64,000 nt of DNA from Mesoflavibacter zeaxanthinifaciens DSM 18436 (GCF_000422365.1 NZ_AULQ01000002.1:310001-374000); one strand, 5' to 3'. Positions 44,821 through 56,800 are shown, counted from the stretch's first letter. Notes: generated by a model not told the origin, from the sequence alone. Made by a program: numbers and translations.

Positions 44821-44848
44821 AAAGGTCGAGCTAAGTTGCTCGACTTTT
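44821..44848 (+). terminator. Terminator after the Usp gene
   Basis: Arms GTCGAGC and GCTCGAC (44825-44831, 44838-44844) flanked by A-run and T-run. Confidence 0.75.
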
Positions 44849-44966
44849 GCTTTTTAACGAATATATTTAGTCTTAAACTATTTTTTTAAGCAGTTAACCG
44901 TTTTATAGGTTTATTTATAAAACTTACAAAACCCCATTTTCGTAAGTAACCTAAACTTAACCTAAT

Positions 44967-47327
44967 ATGAAAAAACTAACCTGGCTGTTAATAGCTTTGT
45001 TTTGTGCGGTAACTTTTGCGCAAGATAAAATTGTATTCAACCCAAATACCTCTAAAGGAAAACTTTACCAATACGCTAGTTTTGTAAATGTAGAAGATAA
45101 CACGTTGTCAATTGAAGATGTTGTTGCTTCTAAAAACCTTGATTTTAAACCTATACCATCAGATAATCTAAGTTTAGGTTTTACGTCTTCAAATTATTGG
45201 GTCTCATTTAGTTTAGAAAACACATCATCTAGTAAAAACACCTATTATTTAGAAACAGCAAGACCAGTAACAGATTTAGCTAATTTGTACATACTAAATA
45301 AAGGTAGTGTTACAAAATATCAAAGCGGAGATCAAATCCCGTTTAATAAGCGTCAAGTAGCACATAGATCAACAGTTTTTAAACTTCAATTAGAGCCAAA
45401 TACTGTAAAAGATTTTTATTTAGAATTAAGTAGTGATGGCGAAACTATAAATGTACCTTTAAACCTTTATTCTGAAAGCGAATTTTTAATAGCCAATTAC
45501 AAACAGCAATTGTTTTTAGGTTTGTTTTACGGTATTTTGTTTTTAGCAGGTATTGTTTATTTGTTTTTTTATAGCAGTTTATCTAATAAAACCTTCTTGT
45601 ATTATAGTTGCTATGTATTATCTATAGCGCTTATGCAAGGTGCTTTAGATGGGTTTATTTATCAATTTATCTTTACTAATGCAGGGTTTTTTAATAGCAA
45701 GGCAGTTTTAGTTTCAGCTTTACTATCTAACTTTTTTCTTTTGAAGTATTGCGAACATTTTTTAAAAATTGATAAACGTTTAAAAGTTCTAAAAAAGATT
45801 TTTAATGGTATTTATATTGCTATTGCTGTACTTTTTATAATGACAGTAATTTCGCCTATAACTATGGAAGCTGTTTATCCTTTAAGTAATTTAAATGGCT
45901 TAATAAGTTTATTGTTAATATTAACATCTTTAACAATTTTAAAAGTTAAAAAGGTAAAAATTGATCCTTTCTTTTCAGTAGGGATATTCTTTTTAGTAAT
46001 AGGTCTTTTAGGTTTTGTAATGAATAACTTAAGCTTGCTGCCTAATAATTTTTATACTTTAAATAGCGCAAAGTTTGGATCAGGATTAGAGGTTATTTTC
46101 TTATCGCTTTCTATGACAAATTTGATTAAAAAATTAAGATTAGAAAACGAATCTTCTCAAGAATTAGCCCTTATAAGAACAAAAGAAATAAGTGAGTTAA
46201 AGTCCTATTTTATGTCTAACATGAGTCATGAGCTTAGGACACCAATTAACGCCATTCTAGGGATTGTACAATCAAATTTGGATACTAATGATCCAGAAGT
46301 AAAAGAACAATATCAAACTATTAAAAATGCATCCTTAAGTCTTTTAAGCAATGTAAACGATATTTTAGATTTTGAGAAGATAGAGTCTAACCAACTTAGG
46401 TTAAATATCAATAAGTTTAACCCAAAACAGTTAATTACAGATATAAGTGATAACTGGAAAGTAGAAGCAAATAAAAAAGGACTAAACTATATATTTGAAA
46501 TTGATTCTGAAATACCAGAAACTGTAGAAGGCGATGCAGAGCGATTTATTCAAATCATAAATAATGTATTAAGTAATGCAGTAAAATTTACTTTAGAAGG
46601 CACCATAGTTTTTAAATTAAAATGTTCAAGCCAACCCAATGGTTTTAACCGGTTTTCTATACAGATTTCTGACACAGGAATTGGTATGACAGAAGAAGTT
46701 AAAAACAATGTATTTAACAGCTTTAACCAAATGCGCAATAATCACAAACGTCAATTTGGAGGTATTGGTTTAGGTTTAAATATAGTAGAAAATTTAGTAA
46801 CCTTGTTTGAAGGTACTATTTCTATAGAAAGTAAGTTAAATAAGGGTACAAATGTTTATATAGATATACCGTTACAAGTAGTTGAAGCAGAAGCACAAGT
46901 ACAAAAAGAACAACAGCCTAGTCAAGAAAAAAGCATACAAATCTTGGTTGTAGAAGATAACCGACTAAACCAAATGGTAATGAAAAAGCTATTAAGCGCT
47001 AACTTAAGGTTTAATTATACCATTGTTGAAAACGGTAAAGAAGCTTTAGACGAATTAAATAATAATACATATGATTTGGTTTTAATGGATTTACAAATGC
47101 CAATTATGGATGGCTACGAAGCCACTAAAGCCATTAGAGAAGGAAAAACAAGTATATTAAATAAAGATATTGCAATAATTGCAGTAACTGCAGATGCTAT
47201 GCCAAAAACTAAAGACCGTGTGTTAGAAATTGGGATGGATGATTATATGACTAAACCAATTGATAAAAACGAACTGTTTGATAAAATAAATCACTTTAGC
47301 ATAAAGCCAAAACTTAAGATAGCTTAG
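44967..47327 (+). CDS. Hybrid sensor histidine kinase/response regulator with 7TMR-DISM sensor
   Basis: The product has 786 residues. Order: signal peptide (to about 19), extracytoplasmic DISMED2-like beta domain (about 25-165, with SNYWVSFSLENTS), seven membrane helices (about 175-385), HisKA with the phospho-acceptor His in SNMSHELRTPINAILG (near 420), HATPase (NVLSNAVKFT, DTGIGM, GGIGLGLNIVENL) and a receiver domain (ILVVEDNRLNQMV, phospho-Asp near 707 in LVLMDLQMPIMDG, Lys in DYMTKPID). The ligand is probably a carbohydrate or small envelope signal. No separate output regulator is next to it, so phosphorelay to a distant Hpt or regulator is expected. Confidence 0.93.
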   Translation: MKKLTWLLIALFCAVTFAQDKIVFNPNTSKGKLYQYASFVNVEDNTLSIEDVVASKNLDFKPIPSDNLSLGFTSSNYWVSFSLENTSSSKNTYYLETARPVTDLANLYILNKGSVTKYQSGDQIPFNKRQVAHRSTVFKLQLEPNTVKDFYLELSSDGETINVPLNLYSESEFLIANYKQQLFLGLFYGILFLAGIVYLFFYSSLSNKTFLYYSCYVLSIALMQGALDGFIYQFIFTNAGFFNSKAVLVSALLSNFFLLKYCEHFLKIDKRLKVLKKIFNGIYIAIAVLFIMTVISPITMEAVYPLSNLNGLISLLLILTSLTILKVKKVKIDPFFSVGIFFLVIGLLGFVMNNLSLLPNNFYTLNSAKFGSGLEVIFLSLSMTNLIKKLRLENESSQELALIRTKEISELKSYFMSNMSHELRTPINAILGIVQSNLDTNDPEVKEQYQTIKNASLSLLSNVNDILDFEKIESNQLRLNINKFNPKQLITDISDNWKVEANKKGLNYIFEIDSEIPETVEGDAERFIQIINNVLSNAVKFTLEGTIVFKLKCSSQPNGFNRFSIQISDTGIGMTEEVKNNVFNSFNQMRNNHKRQFGGIGLGLNIVENLVTLFEGTISIESKLNKGTNVYIDIPLQVVEAEAQVQKEQQPSQEKSIQILVVEDNRLNQMVMKKLLSANLRFNYTIVENGKEALDELNNNTYDLVLMDLQMPIMDGYEATKAIREGKTSILNKDIAIIAVTADAMPKTKDRVLEIGMDDYMTKPIDKNELFDKINHFSIKPKLKIA

Positions 47328-48166
47328 CACTTAATAAAAGCTATTGTTTTATTAACTACTTTTTCTAAATTATCGGGCATATCCTTTTCTTTCCAAGGAT
47401 GTTTTGCATCAAAAACATGATTACTGTAATCTATTGTAAACAGTTCACTTTTTTGATTCCAATTGTTTAAGTTTAATGCTTCTTGGTATAAAACTGAAGG
47501 ATTATCTTTTGCATGAATAATTAAGTGAGGCACAGTAATATTTTTTTCTGCATTTTCAATATTTAAGCGTTGCTCATTAGCTTTAAAATCCAGATAAAAT
47601 TGAAAATTATGAGGCATTTTTTGGTTTGTTCTTCCGTTTAAAACGTATTTAACTCCATCCTTTTTCCATTGTTCTAAATTACCTGTAGTAGATGTGCGTT
47701 TGCCAAAGCTACTTACACTAGCCCAAGTAATTAACTTTTTAATACGTTGGTCTTCATTTGTTTTTAAAATCGAAATTCCGCCACCACGAGAATGTCCAAT
47801 AACAGAAATATTATTAATATCAATTTGATCTAAAAATTCATTTTCTTCAGAAGTTAAAAACGTAATCATATCATCCAAATCGTCAAGTTCTTTAGAGTAG
47901 TTATTTTCTGCAAATGCTTCTAAATCCGGAAAATCTATAGGTTGTTCAACTGTACCTCCGTTATGAGAAAAATTAAATTTTACAAAAAATACATTGGCTT
48001 TCATAAAGGCTTCTGCAACTAAATCCCATGCGCCCCAATCTTTAAAACCCTTGTATCCATGACAAAAAATAATTAGTGGTTTTTTCTTGTTATTATTGTT
48101 AAAAAAGGCATCCCAAACAATTGGTTTGTTATTTTCTCTTTTTAGAACTAGATTTTTATTGATCAT
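47324..48166 (-). CDS. Alpha/beta hydrolase
   Basis: The protein has 280 residues. The hydrolase fold shows PLIIFCHGYKGFKDWGAW (oxyanion loop), the nucleophile Ser in VIGHSRGGGISI, an acid near HAKDNPSVLY and a C-terminal His in YSNHVFDAKHPW. There is no signal peptide, so it is cytosolic. It resembles dienelactone hydrolase or acyl-esterase types; the substrate is unknown. It starts 2 bases after the addB-like gene stop and is probably co-transcribed with it. It overlaps the convergent kinase by 4 bases. Confidence 0.85.
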   Translation of the reverse strand: MINKNLVLKRENNKPIVWDAFFNNNNKKKPLIIFCHGYKGFKDWGAWDLVAEAFMKANVFFVKFNFSHNGGTVEQPIDFPDLEAFAENNYSKELDDLDDMITFLTSEENEFLDQIDINNISVIGHSRGGGISILKTNEDQRIKKLITWASVSSFGKRTSTTGNLEQWKKDGVKYVLNGRTNQKMPHNFQFYLDFKANEQRLNIENAEKNITVPHLIIHAKDNPSVLYQEALNLNNWNQKSELFTIDYSNHVFDAKHPWKEKDMPDNLEKVVNKTIAFIKC

Positions 48167-48168
48167 TT

Positions 48169-50916
48169 TTAGACTTCTTTTTCGGTAAACGGTATGTTTG
48201 GATTACAGATTTCTGTAATTAATTTTTTTAGCTCTAACTCAAAATCAGATAAAGTGTCTTCGGTAATATTGGTGTCCTTTTTACTGTTACCTGGTTTTTC
48301 TTTTTTTGCAAATTTTATAAACCCTTCACTTAAATTTTTAAATGAAACAATTCCAGCTTCCACAGGAAATTTAAGAGCTGTTTTTTTAGACAGCATATAT
48401 GCATACATTAATACCTGAAATGACTTGCTGTATTTTTTGTAGTCTGTTGGCAAATCTTCCCAATTTACAACTGTTAGGTTGGTTTGCTCTACTTTTCCCG
48501 TCTTATAGTCTATGATTCTTGTCATACCATTACAGGTGTCAATTCTATCAACTGTTCCTTTTAAGTGTATGTCAAAATTTAAACTTTCAATGTTGATTTT
48601 TATGCCTTCAATTTTTTCTTCTAAAGCTATGATTTTTATCTCGTTACCAGATTTTATAGTATCAATTTCAAAGTTTAAAAAGTTTAAAACGTATCGTTTA
48701 GCAATTTCAAAAACAATTAGGTTTTTTCCTTTGGTTATATCGCCTTCTTTGTATTCGTCTTTAAAAAATTTAGTGATGTATTTTTCAATTTTTGGGATAA
48801 GATTTTTAATATCATCTACTGTTAATATTCTTCCCATTAATGGTAAATACAAAGCTTCTAATGTATTGTGAACAACTGTACCTAATGTGTTTGCTGCAAC
48901 ATTTTCTTCGGCTTCTTCAACATCTTTTACGCCTAGTATTTTTTGGTTATAAAAATCTATCGGATTACGAATGTAGCTGGTTAAAGATGAAGGTGAAAAT
49001 CCGCTATTTGCTAACCTTTTTATCTGATTTACCAATGCTTCGGATTTTTTAACTTCTAATAGTTGAGGTTGATAATTTGGTACTTCTGGCGAAATAATTT
49101 GATGATTAATTTGATGAATACCTTCTAGCTCTAATTGGCTAATAAACCTACTTTTTTCGCCACCTAAAAGCGTGTCTATTTCTGTATTATAAAGTATATA
49201 TACATTTTTTGCACGTTGTAGTAAATGGTAAAAATGATAGGTATACACTGCGTCTTTTTCTTTGTATGTCGGTAGGTTTTTTTCAACTTTTACATCAAAA
49301 GGGATAAAAGAGTTATTTGTTTTGCCAGATGGTAAAACGCCTTCATTAACGTTTGTTATTATTACGGTTTCAAAATCTAAAACCCTAGATTCTAACATTC
49401 CCATTATTTGTAAGCCTTGTAATGGTTCTCCTTGAAAATCTAAAGTCTCGCTACTTAAAAGTTCTTTGTAAATATTATACAGGCTTCTAATGTTTGTTAA
49501 TGTGTTAAACTTTTTATTTAGTCTATCAATCTCATTAAAAAGCACATTAAATCTATATAAATACTCTAAACTAAGTTGGTTAGATTTTCTGTCTTCAATA
49601 AGTTTATTTTTTATTAGCTGGATTAACTTAAAACTATTTTGAATAGCTAGTGTTGGATTATTATTCCAATTACTAAAAATGATATTAATAATGTCACTCT
49701 GTTCACTATTAAGTGATAAGGATAGCAGTTTTTCTTTGCTTAGATATATTATATTATTTGTGTTTATAATATCGACTATCTTTTGAGTGTAATTGTTATT
49801 AAAAACAGTGCTTAAGTATTGATCTTTTAGTATGTCAATAACATCTTTATGGTAATAGTTATTTGTATTATTTATTTGTACGCTAAAAATTTTCTCAAAT
49901 AATGCTGCTAATGGGATTGAGTTTAAAGGAAATCCCATAGTTACATTTATTGCATTAATATGTTTTGGTATAGAATTTAACGTTGGTAATAATAAGTTTT
50001 CGTCACCTAAAACAACAGCTGTATTTTTTATGTCTTTTTCTGATAAACTATTTAGTATATTTCCTATAGTTTTAGCTTGACCTATTGCTTTAGGTACACC
50101 AAATATGTTTATATTTTTTAAAGTTGAATAATTACTCTCTTTCCAATTAAATGGGTTTTTCTGAAAATACTTCCAATTTTCTTTATGTTTTCTTTTAAAT
50201 AAACCTGCATCATGATATGAGCTATCTATAAATATTTTATCTATATCCCAATATATAGCTGCTAGATCATTTTGTAATAATTCTTGGATAATGGTTTCCT
50301 CTGCTGTATTTAGTGCATTAAAACCAGCAAAAACATGTCTTTTAGAACAGCTTTGAATATAAGTTTCAAGGTTATCTACTGCTTCTCTATAAATCAAACC
50401 TTGATATCCTTTTTTCTGATTTATTAAGCTTTTACTAAAGTGTTTGTAAAACGGATAGAGTTTATTCCAAAATTTTATATAATTGTTTACTACATCAGTT
50501 GGATTTGGATTTAAAGACCAATGATCTAAATCTTTTATAGCAGATAAATACTCAAATATATTTTTTTGAGGTATTAGATGTCTATCAATTTCATTAAAAT
50601 CTTGAAGTAAGATTTGACCCCATTTTGAAAAGATATCAAAAGGTTCTTGCTCTTCTTTTGGTGTTAATTCTATATAGCTATTATAAAGCTGAAATAGAAG
50701 TTCTGTATTTGTTAAGGTTTTAAGTTGAGATAGCTCTTCAACAAAAGACTCTATACTAATTATGGTTGGAGAGAAAGATGTTTTATTAATAATATTACTT
50801 AATTCTTTCCTCAAAAAAACACCTGCTCTTCTACTAGGAAGGACAAATGTTATATCACTAAAATTTACATTTTGTTTTTGTAAATCAAGTAGTACTTTGG
50901 TTATAAAACTTATCAT
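48169..50916 (-). CDS. AddB-like PD-(D/E)XK nuclease protein
   Basis: The product has 915 residues. The N terminus (FVLPSRRAGVFLRKEL) is the remnant of a helicase ATP loop with a lost Walker A, as in AddB. The C-terminal nuclease has GTVDRIDTCNGMTRIIDYKTGKVEQ near 790-810, with catalytic D and D-x-K. With an AddA-type partner it would process double-strand ends for RecA loading. The AddA-like gene is 5 kb away on the same strand, split from it by ompA and kbl, a non-operon arrangement. The four cysteines that form an iron-sulphur cluster in Bacillus AddB are not obvious. Confidence 0.85.
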   Translation of the reverse strand: MISFITKVLLDLQKQNVNFSDITFVLPSRRAGVFLRKELSNIINKTSFSPTIISIESFVEELSQLKTLTNTELLFQLYNSYIELTPKEEQEPFDIFSKWGQILLQDFNEIDRHLIPQKNIFEYLSAIKDLDHWSLNPNPTDVVNNYIKFWNKLYPFYKHFSKSLINQKKGYQGLIYREAVDNLETYIQSCSKRHVFAGFNALNTAEETIIQELLQNDLAAIYWDIDKIFIDSSYHDAGLFKRKHKENWKYFQKNPFNWKESNYSTLKNINIFGVPKAIGQAKTIGNILNSLSEKDIKNTAVVLGDENLLLPTLNSIPKHINAINVTMGFPLNSIPLAALFEKIFSVQINNTNNYYHKDVIDILKDQYLSTVFNNNYTQKIVDIINTNNIIYLSKEKLLSLSLNSEQSDIINIIFSNWNNNPTLAIQNSFKLIQLIKNKLIEDRKSNQLSLEYLYRFNVLFNEIDRLNKKFNTLTNIRSLYNIYKELLSSETLDFQGEPLQGLQIMGMLESRVLDFETVIITNVNEGVLPSGKTNNSFIPFDVKVEKNLPTYKEKDAVYTYHFYHLLQRAKNVYILYNTEIDTLLGGEKSRFISQLELEGIHQINHQIISPEVPNYQPQLLEVKKSEALVNQIKRLANSGFSPSSLTSYIRNPIDFYNQKILGVKDVEEAEENVAANTLGTVVHNTLEALYLPLMGRILTVDDIKNLIPKIEKYITKFFKDEYKEGDITKGKNLIVFEIAKRYVLNFLNFEIDTIKSGNEIKIIALEEKIEGIKINIESLNFDIHLKGTVDRIDTCNGMTRIIDYKTGKVEQTNLTVVNWEDLPTDYKKYSKSFQVLMYAYMLSKKTALKFPVEAGIVSFKNLSEGFIKFAKKEKPGNSKKDTNITEDTLSDFELELKKLITEICNPNIPFTEKEV

Positions 50917-50925
50917 AACATAAAA

Positions 50926-50957
50926 ATAAAAAACGCTTCGGTTATCCGAAGCGTTTT
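50926..50957 (-). terminator. Terminator after ompA
   Basis: Arms AAAACGCTTCGG and CCGAAGCGTTTT around TTAT, with T-run on the minus strand. Confidence 0.88.
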
Positions 50958-50988
50958 CTAATAAATTATATTATTTGTTGATTAAAAC

Positions 50989-52428
50989 TTAGTCTTTTTT
51001 AAGTTTTACTTCAACACGTCTGTTGTTTCTTCTACCAGCAGCAGTTGCGTTAGTGTCGATTGGGTAATCTTCACCAAATCCAAAAGCTCTTAATCTTTCA
51101 GTGTCAATTCCGTTTTCAATTAAGTAAGCCATTACAGCGTTAGCTCTAGCATCAGATAACTTTTGGTTTAAAGTTTTGCTACCAACACTATCAGTATGAC
51201 CTTCAATTGTAAAGTTAGACTCTGGATATTCTTTTAAGATTGCAGTAATAGACTGTAATACAGAGTAAGATTGTTTTTTGAAACTAGCTTTACCAGTATC
51301 AAATAAGATAGTTTTAGCGTAGCTGTTTAATTGCTCCATAACTTCTTGAGTTGGCTCAACTATTTCTGGACAACCATCGTTAGCAACAGTACCAGCTTCG
51401 TTAGGACATTTGTCTACGTTATCTGTTACACCGTCACCGTCAGTATCAGGCCAAGGACATCCGTTGTTAGCTTTAGGACCAGCTTCATTAGGACATTTAT
51501 CATCAGCATCTGTTACACCGTCACCATCAGCATCTGGACAACCACCTAAAGATTTTAAACCTGCAACTTCTGGACAGTTATCTTTATTGTCAGCAATACC
51601 ATCACCGTCAGTGTCAGGACATCCGTTAAACTCAGCTAAACCAGCTTCGTTAGGACAAGCGTCTTTAGAATCTTCGATTCCGTCACCATCAGCATCTGGA
51701 CAACCATTGAATGCTTCTAATCCAAATACTTCTGGACAAGCATCATCTTTGTCATATACACCGTCACCGTCAGTATCAGTTCCACCAAATCTTACAGCAA
51801 CACCTGCAGAGTGTTGGAAGTGCTTAGTTAAATAGTCTTCAAAAGAGTGCTTGTATTTAGACTCTACGAATAAACCAATGTTTTCTGAGAACCAGTAAGT
51901 TAAACCTAAAGAAGCATTAACTGTACCAGCACCTACTGTATTGTTAGTACCAGCAGCTGTAGAGAAAGTGTTGTATGGACCTTCTTCAATCCAAGTGTAA
52001 CCACCACCAATACCAATTGCTGGGTCAATTTTCTTTGAATTAATTAAATTAGCAAAGTGATATCTTACGTTACCATCTACTGCATAGTATGCTAAATCGT
52101 CTACTTCTAAACTAGGAGAAGTAGCATCTTGTCCCCATTTTTTGATTTGGTTTACAGAACCTCCAACTTGAACAGAGAAGTTATCTCCTACATATTTAGA
52201 TACAGAGATTGTAGATAATGATGGTAAAATACTCCAGTGGTCACCAACATTAAAAAATTCGTCAAAATAACCTCCTTGTGGAGCGTCTTCACCTACTGGA
52301 AACACATCAACTGCGTTAACACCGAAGTTGATAGCCCAAGGATTGTTTTGGTCTTGTGCCATAACATTACCCATAGTAGTTACAAGTAACATTGTGAACA
52401 TTAATCTGCTAAGATTTTTCATATTCAA
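50989..52428 (-). CDS. OmpA family protein with thrombospondin type 3 repeats
   Basis: The product has 479 residues. A signal peptide ending ...NVMAQ is followed by an eight-stranded-type beta-barrel region (about 25-210), a calcium-binding stretch of TSP3 repeats ([30 protein letters not shown] and similar, about 215-350) and an OmpA-like peptidoglycan-binding domain ([52 protein letters not shown]). It links outer membrane and wall. ATG 52428 or the in-frame ATG at 52422 may start it. A consensus promoter lies upstream and it is transcribed alone. Confidence 0.94.
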   Translation of the reverse strand: MNMKNLSRLMFTMLLVTTMGNVMAQDQNNPWAINFGVNAVDVFPVGEDAPQGGYFDEFFNVGDHWSILPSLSTISVSKYVGDNFSVQVGGSVNQIKKWGQDATSPSLEVDDLAYYAVDGNVRYHFANLINSKKIDPAIGIGGGYTWIEEGPYNTFSTAAGTNNTVGAGTVNASLGLTYWFSENIGLFVESKYKHSFEDYLTKHFQHSAGVAVRFGGTDTDGDGVYDKDDACPEVFGLEAFNGCPDADGDGIEDSKDACPNEAGLAEFNGCPDTDGDGIADNKDNCPEVAGLKSLGGCPDADGDGVTDADDKCPNEAGPKANNGCPWPDTDGDGVTDNVDKCPNEAGTVANDGCPEIVEPTQEVMEQLNSYAKTILFDTGKASFKKQSYSVLQSITAILKEYPESNFTIEGHTDSVGSKTLNQKLSDARANAVMAYLIENGIDTERLRAFGFGEDYPIDTNATAAGRRNNRRVEVKLKKD

Positions 52429-52457
52429 AAATTTAATTTTTAAGTGTTAATTAGAAG

Positions 52458-52488
52458 CAAAAATAAGCTGTTAAATATTATTAACAAA
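52458..52488 (-). promoter_or_regulatory. Promoter of ompA (TTTG-N19-TATTTTTG)
   Basis: On the minus strand TTTG (52485-52488), 19 bases, then TATTTTTG (52458-52465): the best match to the Bacteroidota consensus in the window. Confidence 0.75.
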
Positions 52489-52548
52489 GACAAATATATA
52501 AAAATATTGATTATTTAAGGTTTTTATTAAGGTTTAAACAATTGTTTA

Positions 52549-53742
52549 TTAAATGATTTCTAAAGTTTTGCCAACCTTTTTAAAGGCGTTAATAGCTTTG
52601 TCTAAATGCTCTTTTGTATGCGCAGCTGAAAGCTGAACTCTTATTCTTGCTTTTTCTTTTGGCACAACAGGATAGAAAAATCCTATTACATATATACCTT
52701 CTTCTAACAATCTATTTGCCATTATTTGTGATAGCTTAGCATCATATAGCATAACCGGAACTATTGCAGAATCACCATCTACTATATCAAATCCTGCTGC
52801 CTTCATTTCTTTTTTGAAATACTTTGTGTTTTCTTCTAGTTGATCTCTTAAAGAGTGATCATTAGCTAGCATATCAAAGACTTTTATTGATGCTCCTACA
52901 ATTGCTGGTGCTAGAGAGTTGGAAAACAAATAAGGTCTTGATCTTTGACGTAGCATTTCTATGATTTCTTTTTTTCCTGTGGTGTATCCACCCATTGCTC
53001 CGCCTAATGCTTTTCCTAAAGTACCTGTAATGATATCTATTCTGTCCATTACTCCTTTTTCTTCTAAAGTACCACGACCGGTTTCGCCAATAAAGCCAGT
53101 AGCATGACACTCATCTATCATAACTAAAGCGTCATATTTATCTGCTAAGTCACATATTTCATCTAATGGAGCTACTAAACCATCCATAGAAAAGACACCA
53201 TCTGTAACAATAATTTTAAAACGACTTCCAGCTTCGTTAGCTGCTATAAGTTGTTTTTCTAAATCTTCCATGTTATTATTTTGGTATCTATATCTTGCTG
53301 CTTTACATAATCTAACACCATCTATAATTGATGCATGATTTAATGAGTCTGATATAATTGCGTCTTCTGGACCTAATAATGGCTCAAAAACACCACCGTT
53401 TGCATCAAAAGCTGCTGCATATAATATTGTGTCTTCTGTACCATAAAAATCTGCTATTTTTTGTTCTAAAGTTTTGTGTATGTCTTGTGTACCACAAATA
53501 AATCTAACAGAAGACATTCCAAAACCATGAGTATCCATTGTGTCTTTTGCCGCTTGGATGACTTCTGGGTGAGATGATAAACCTAGGTAATTATTTGCAC
53601 AAAAGTTTAAAACCTTTTCTCCTGTATTTAATGTAATCTCTGCACCTTGAGCAGAAGTTATTATACGCTCTTCTTTAAAAAGTCCACTGTCTTTTATGTC
53701 TTGTAATTCTTTATTTAAATGATCTTTAATTTTAGTGTACAT
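52549..53742 (-). CDS. kbl: Glycine C-acetyltransferase (2-amino-3-ketobutyrate CoA ligase)
   Basis: Kbl converts 2-amino-3-oxobutyrate and CoA to glycine and acetyl-CoA in threonine breakdown. It is a PLP enzyme of the alpha-oxoamine synthase family: [16 protein letters not shown] near residue 45, [18 protein letters not shown], the [11 protein letters not shown] Asp/His and the PLP Lys in [13 protein letters not shown] (near 244). 397 residues, normal length. The partner tdh gene is not adjacent. A TAAATTTG box (minus, 53763-53770) lies between it and the dispersed repeat. Confidence 0.95.
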   Translation of the reverse strand: MYTKIKDHLNKELQDIKDSGLFKEERIITSAQGAEITLNTGEKVLNFCANNYLGLSSHPEVIQAAKDTMDTHGFGMSSVRFICGTQDIHKTLEQKIADFYGTEDTILYAAAFDANGGVFEPLLGPEDAIISDSLNHASIIDGVRLCKAARYRYQNNNMEDLEKQLIAANEAGSRFKIIVTDGVFSMDGLVAPLDEICDLADKYDALVMIDECHATGFIGETGRGTLEEKGVMDRIDIITGTLGKALGGAMGGYTTGKKEIIEMLRQRSRPYLFSNSLAPAIVGASIKVFDMLANDHSLRDQLEENTKYFKKEMKAAGFDIVDGDSAIVPVMLYDAKLSQIMANRLLEEGIYVIGFFYPVVPKEKARIRVQLSAAHTKEHLDKAINAFKKVGKTLEII

Positions 53743-53762
53743 AATTAAGGGTTGTTTTTTTA

Positions 53763-53770
53763 CAAATTTA
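53763..53770 (-). promoter_or_regulatory. -7 box for kbl
   Basis: TAAATTTG on the minus strand, exact consensus, 20 bases before the ATG and immediately downstream of repeat copy B. Confidence 0.55.
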
Positions 53771-53781
53771 GTAATGTTTTT

Positions 53782-53879
53782 GCGTTAGTGATAGAAACGA
53801 CATCCTTTTTTGTTTTAAAAACAAAAAAGATATAGTGGATAGCACGACCCTTTGTAGTCTGTACGAAAAAGGGTAACGC
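53782..53879 (+). repeat. Dispersed structured repeat, copy B
   Basis: This 98-base element has inverted ends GCGTTA/TAACGC, the GACATCC-T6 / A6-GATATAGTG hairpin core and AGCACGACCC block, and a CCCTTT/AAAGGG second hairpin. Its end abuts the stop codon of the addA-like gene at 53881. Confidence 0.7.
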
Positions 53880-53880
53880 C

Positions 53881-56800
53881 TTAATTGTAATTTTTAGTTT
53901 GAATATTCTCGTTGATAAAAACCAAAATTTTATTTGAAATTTGATATCCCATTTCTTTTAAATGTGTAGCATATATTTCTAATTGCTGTTCGTATTTTGG
54001 ATTTGGTAACCCTGTTTTGTAATCAATAATTGTAGCTTGATTGTCCCTTATAACTAAACGGTCTGGTCTAATCATTTGTCCTGTGCTGGTTAAAATATCA
54101 CGCTCGTTGTAAATTGTATATTGATCTGTAAAAAACTCTTTAAGGTCTTTTTGGTTTACAATATCATTTATGTTTTTTGTGATGCCTTCTACTTGGTCAT
54201 CATTGATAAATCCATTGTCTAAAGCTAAATTTATTGCAAAATCGATATCGTCTTTTGTATAGATTTTTGACATTATATCGTGTATAATGTTTCCTTTTTC
54301 TATAGCATGCTGTTGATTAGTGTCCCATAAATATCCAGACTTAGTAATTATTTTAATGTTGTGTTCCTTTTTGTTAACACTTATAATGTTTTTGTTAGAT
54401 GAAGTGTCTAAAGATTTTTCTACTGGAATAATTTCTCTTTTTGAATTGCCAAATTCGTAAAAGGTTTGATTGTCACTCCATAGTTGTTCTGTTTGTAAAT
54501 AAGATTGGAATAGTTTAGAGTAGCTATTTAATTCATTTAAATTATTATCTGTTTTACTAATAACATGTAATTGCTCTACAGGTCTTGTTAAAGCAACATA
54601 AAGTAAATTTATATTGTCTAGTTCTTGTTCTGCCTTATGTTTGGTGTAAATGTTTTGACCAATTTCCCCAAAATTTTCTACATCACTGTTAAAGTTTATT
54701 AGTGTTTTTGAAAAACCGTTAAAAAGGGTTTTATCTATTGGAAACCATTCTTGAGGGTCTATCTCTCGATAAATATCTAAATCGGCAAAAGGAAAAATAA
54801 CCACAGGAAACTCTAAACCTTTTGATTTATGTATGGTCATTATTTGTACCGCATTTTGGTTGTTAGGAGACACAATACTTAAGCTGTCTTTTTTATTGTC
54901 GTAGTAATCTAAAAATCCAGAAATACCAGTTATATGTTTTTGAGAAAACTCTAAAACTAAGTCTAAATAAAACTGTACAAATGCACCTGAAGTTTGTAGT
55001 AAATTAAACTGTCTTGCAATATCTTCTACACTATCGTATAGCGAAAGTTGTGCAATTTCTGTAGTATTAAAATCGATACCAAATTGTTTAAAGCTTCCAA
55101 AAAAAGTATCAACATTTAATTTTAGATTTTGATTAAAAAATGTGTGTTTATCTTCAACGTTGAAAGTACTTGCTAAATAATGAAGTACATTAATTCTAAC
55201 TTCAAAATTATTTGGATTGACTAATAATCTTAAGATGTTATTGATTAGCTGAACGGATTCGGAATTATCGATCAGCATTGTTTCAGAAGACATGATCTTA
55301 ATGTCGTTTTCACTTAAATAATTTGCTACAGCAATACCTTCTTTTTTCTTACGTACTAAAACACAGATGTCTTTTAAATCATAACCATTATCTAAGCATT
55401 TTTTTAAGGTATTGTATGTTTCTTTAGCATAAAGGGTTTCTTTATCGTCTTCGCTTTCCTTTAAATCTAAAAATTGAAAGCTTACATAACCTTCTTCTTT
55501 TATGGTAGGATTTTGATGTGCTTTTTTATACAAATTTGCATAATGCTCATTTCTAAAACTTGTGTTTGAAATGTATTTAAAAAACGAATTATTAAAGTTG
55601 ACAATATTTTTGTGACTACGGTAATTTTCTTCAAGCTCAATGAGCTTTTTATCTACAGGAAAAGGATTTTTATCTTCGGTTAAATCTATAAATTGTTCTG
55701 CCTTTCCGCCACGCCAACGGTAAATAGCTTGTTTAGCATCACCAACAATCATAGTGCTTCCTTTTTCGCCTTTTAAATTTTCGGCGGTAAGCGAGTTTTC
55801 TATTAATGGGATTAAGTTATTCCATTGCATTTCGGAAGTGTCTTGGAATTCATCAATAAAATAGTGTCTAAATTTTTCTCCAATACGCTCGTAAATAAAT
55901 GGTGTTGGTTGGTCTTTTAATTGATTTGAAATTAGTGTATTAAATTCTGAAATTAATAGTTTATTCTCATTGTCTTTTATAAGTTGAAGTTCGGTATTAA
56001 TAGCATTTAATACAGAAAGTGGTGTAACGTTTTTATATATGGCTTTGAGAAAAGTTAGATTATAGACAGCTGCTTTTATGGTTTTATAGGTTAAACCAAT
56101 CTCTGGAAGTAAACTATCTATAATATCTTTTTTATTAGCATCTAGCTTTGTAGTGTATACTTTGTTTTCTTCTATATTACTTTCTAATTGATTATTATAT
56201 AATCCGTTTGTTTGTAATAATGAAGCTTTTTCAAAATGATTAAAAAGCGTTCCTCTAGAAAAGTCTGCTTTAGTTAATCCGTTATTTTCAAATGTTGTTA
56301 AAATGCTTTTAGCATTATCTATAATTTGGTTTTCAGTAGATTTAATTTGTTTGATTAAGCTGATTTTTAAGCTTTCAAAATCGTCCAAAGTTTTGTCCTT
56401 TAAAGCTTTTTTTAAATGTGGTATGTCGTTTTCGTTGGTAAGTTTTTTTGCAATTTTATTTAAGTCGTTGGAGATGTCCCAGCTTTTATCGTCATCAGCT
56501 TTTTCAATAGCAAAATCAATTAAAATTTTAGTAAGTTTTTTGTCGGTTCCTGCTTTAGCTATTAGGCTATCTACAGCTTCAATTAAAAGGGCTTCGGTAT
56601 CTAACTCGACTTCAAAATTGATGGGTAATTTTAAATCGTAAGCAAACGTTCTGATTAATCTGTGATTAAAACCATCTATCGTACTAATATCAAAAGCAGC
56701 ATAATTATGCATTATGGTACTTAATAATGTTTTGGCTTTTTTGTTAACGTATTCTGGTTGTAAACTTAGTTCTAAACAAAGAGCATTAAACATAGCGTCG

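Noticed and set aside
51400-51790. Regular repeats resembling a CRISPR or tandem-repeat array
   Set aside because: They are the DNA of the TSP3 calcium-binding repeats in ompA; unit spacing follows the protein and the frame is open.
51410-51835. Open frame of 141 codons on the plus strand
   Set aside because: It is a shadow of the Asp/Gly-rich TSP3 region of ompA on the other strand, without signals of its own.
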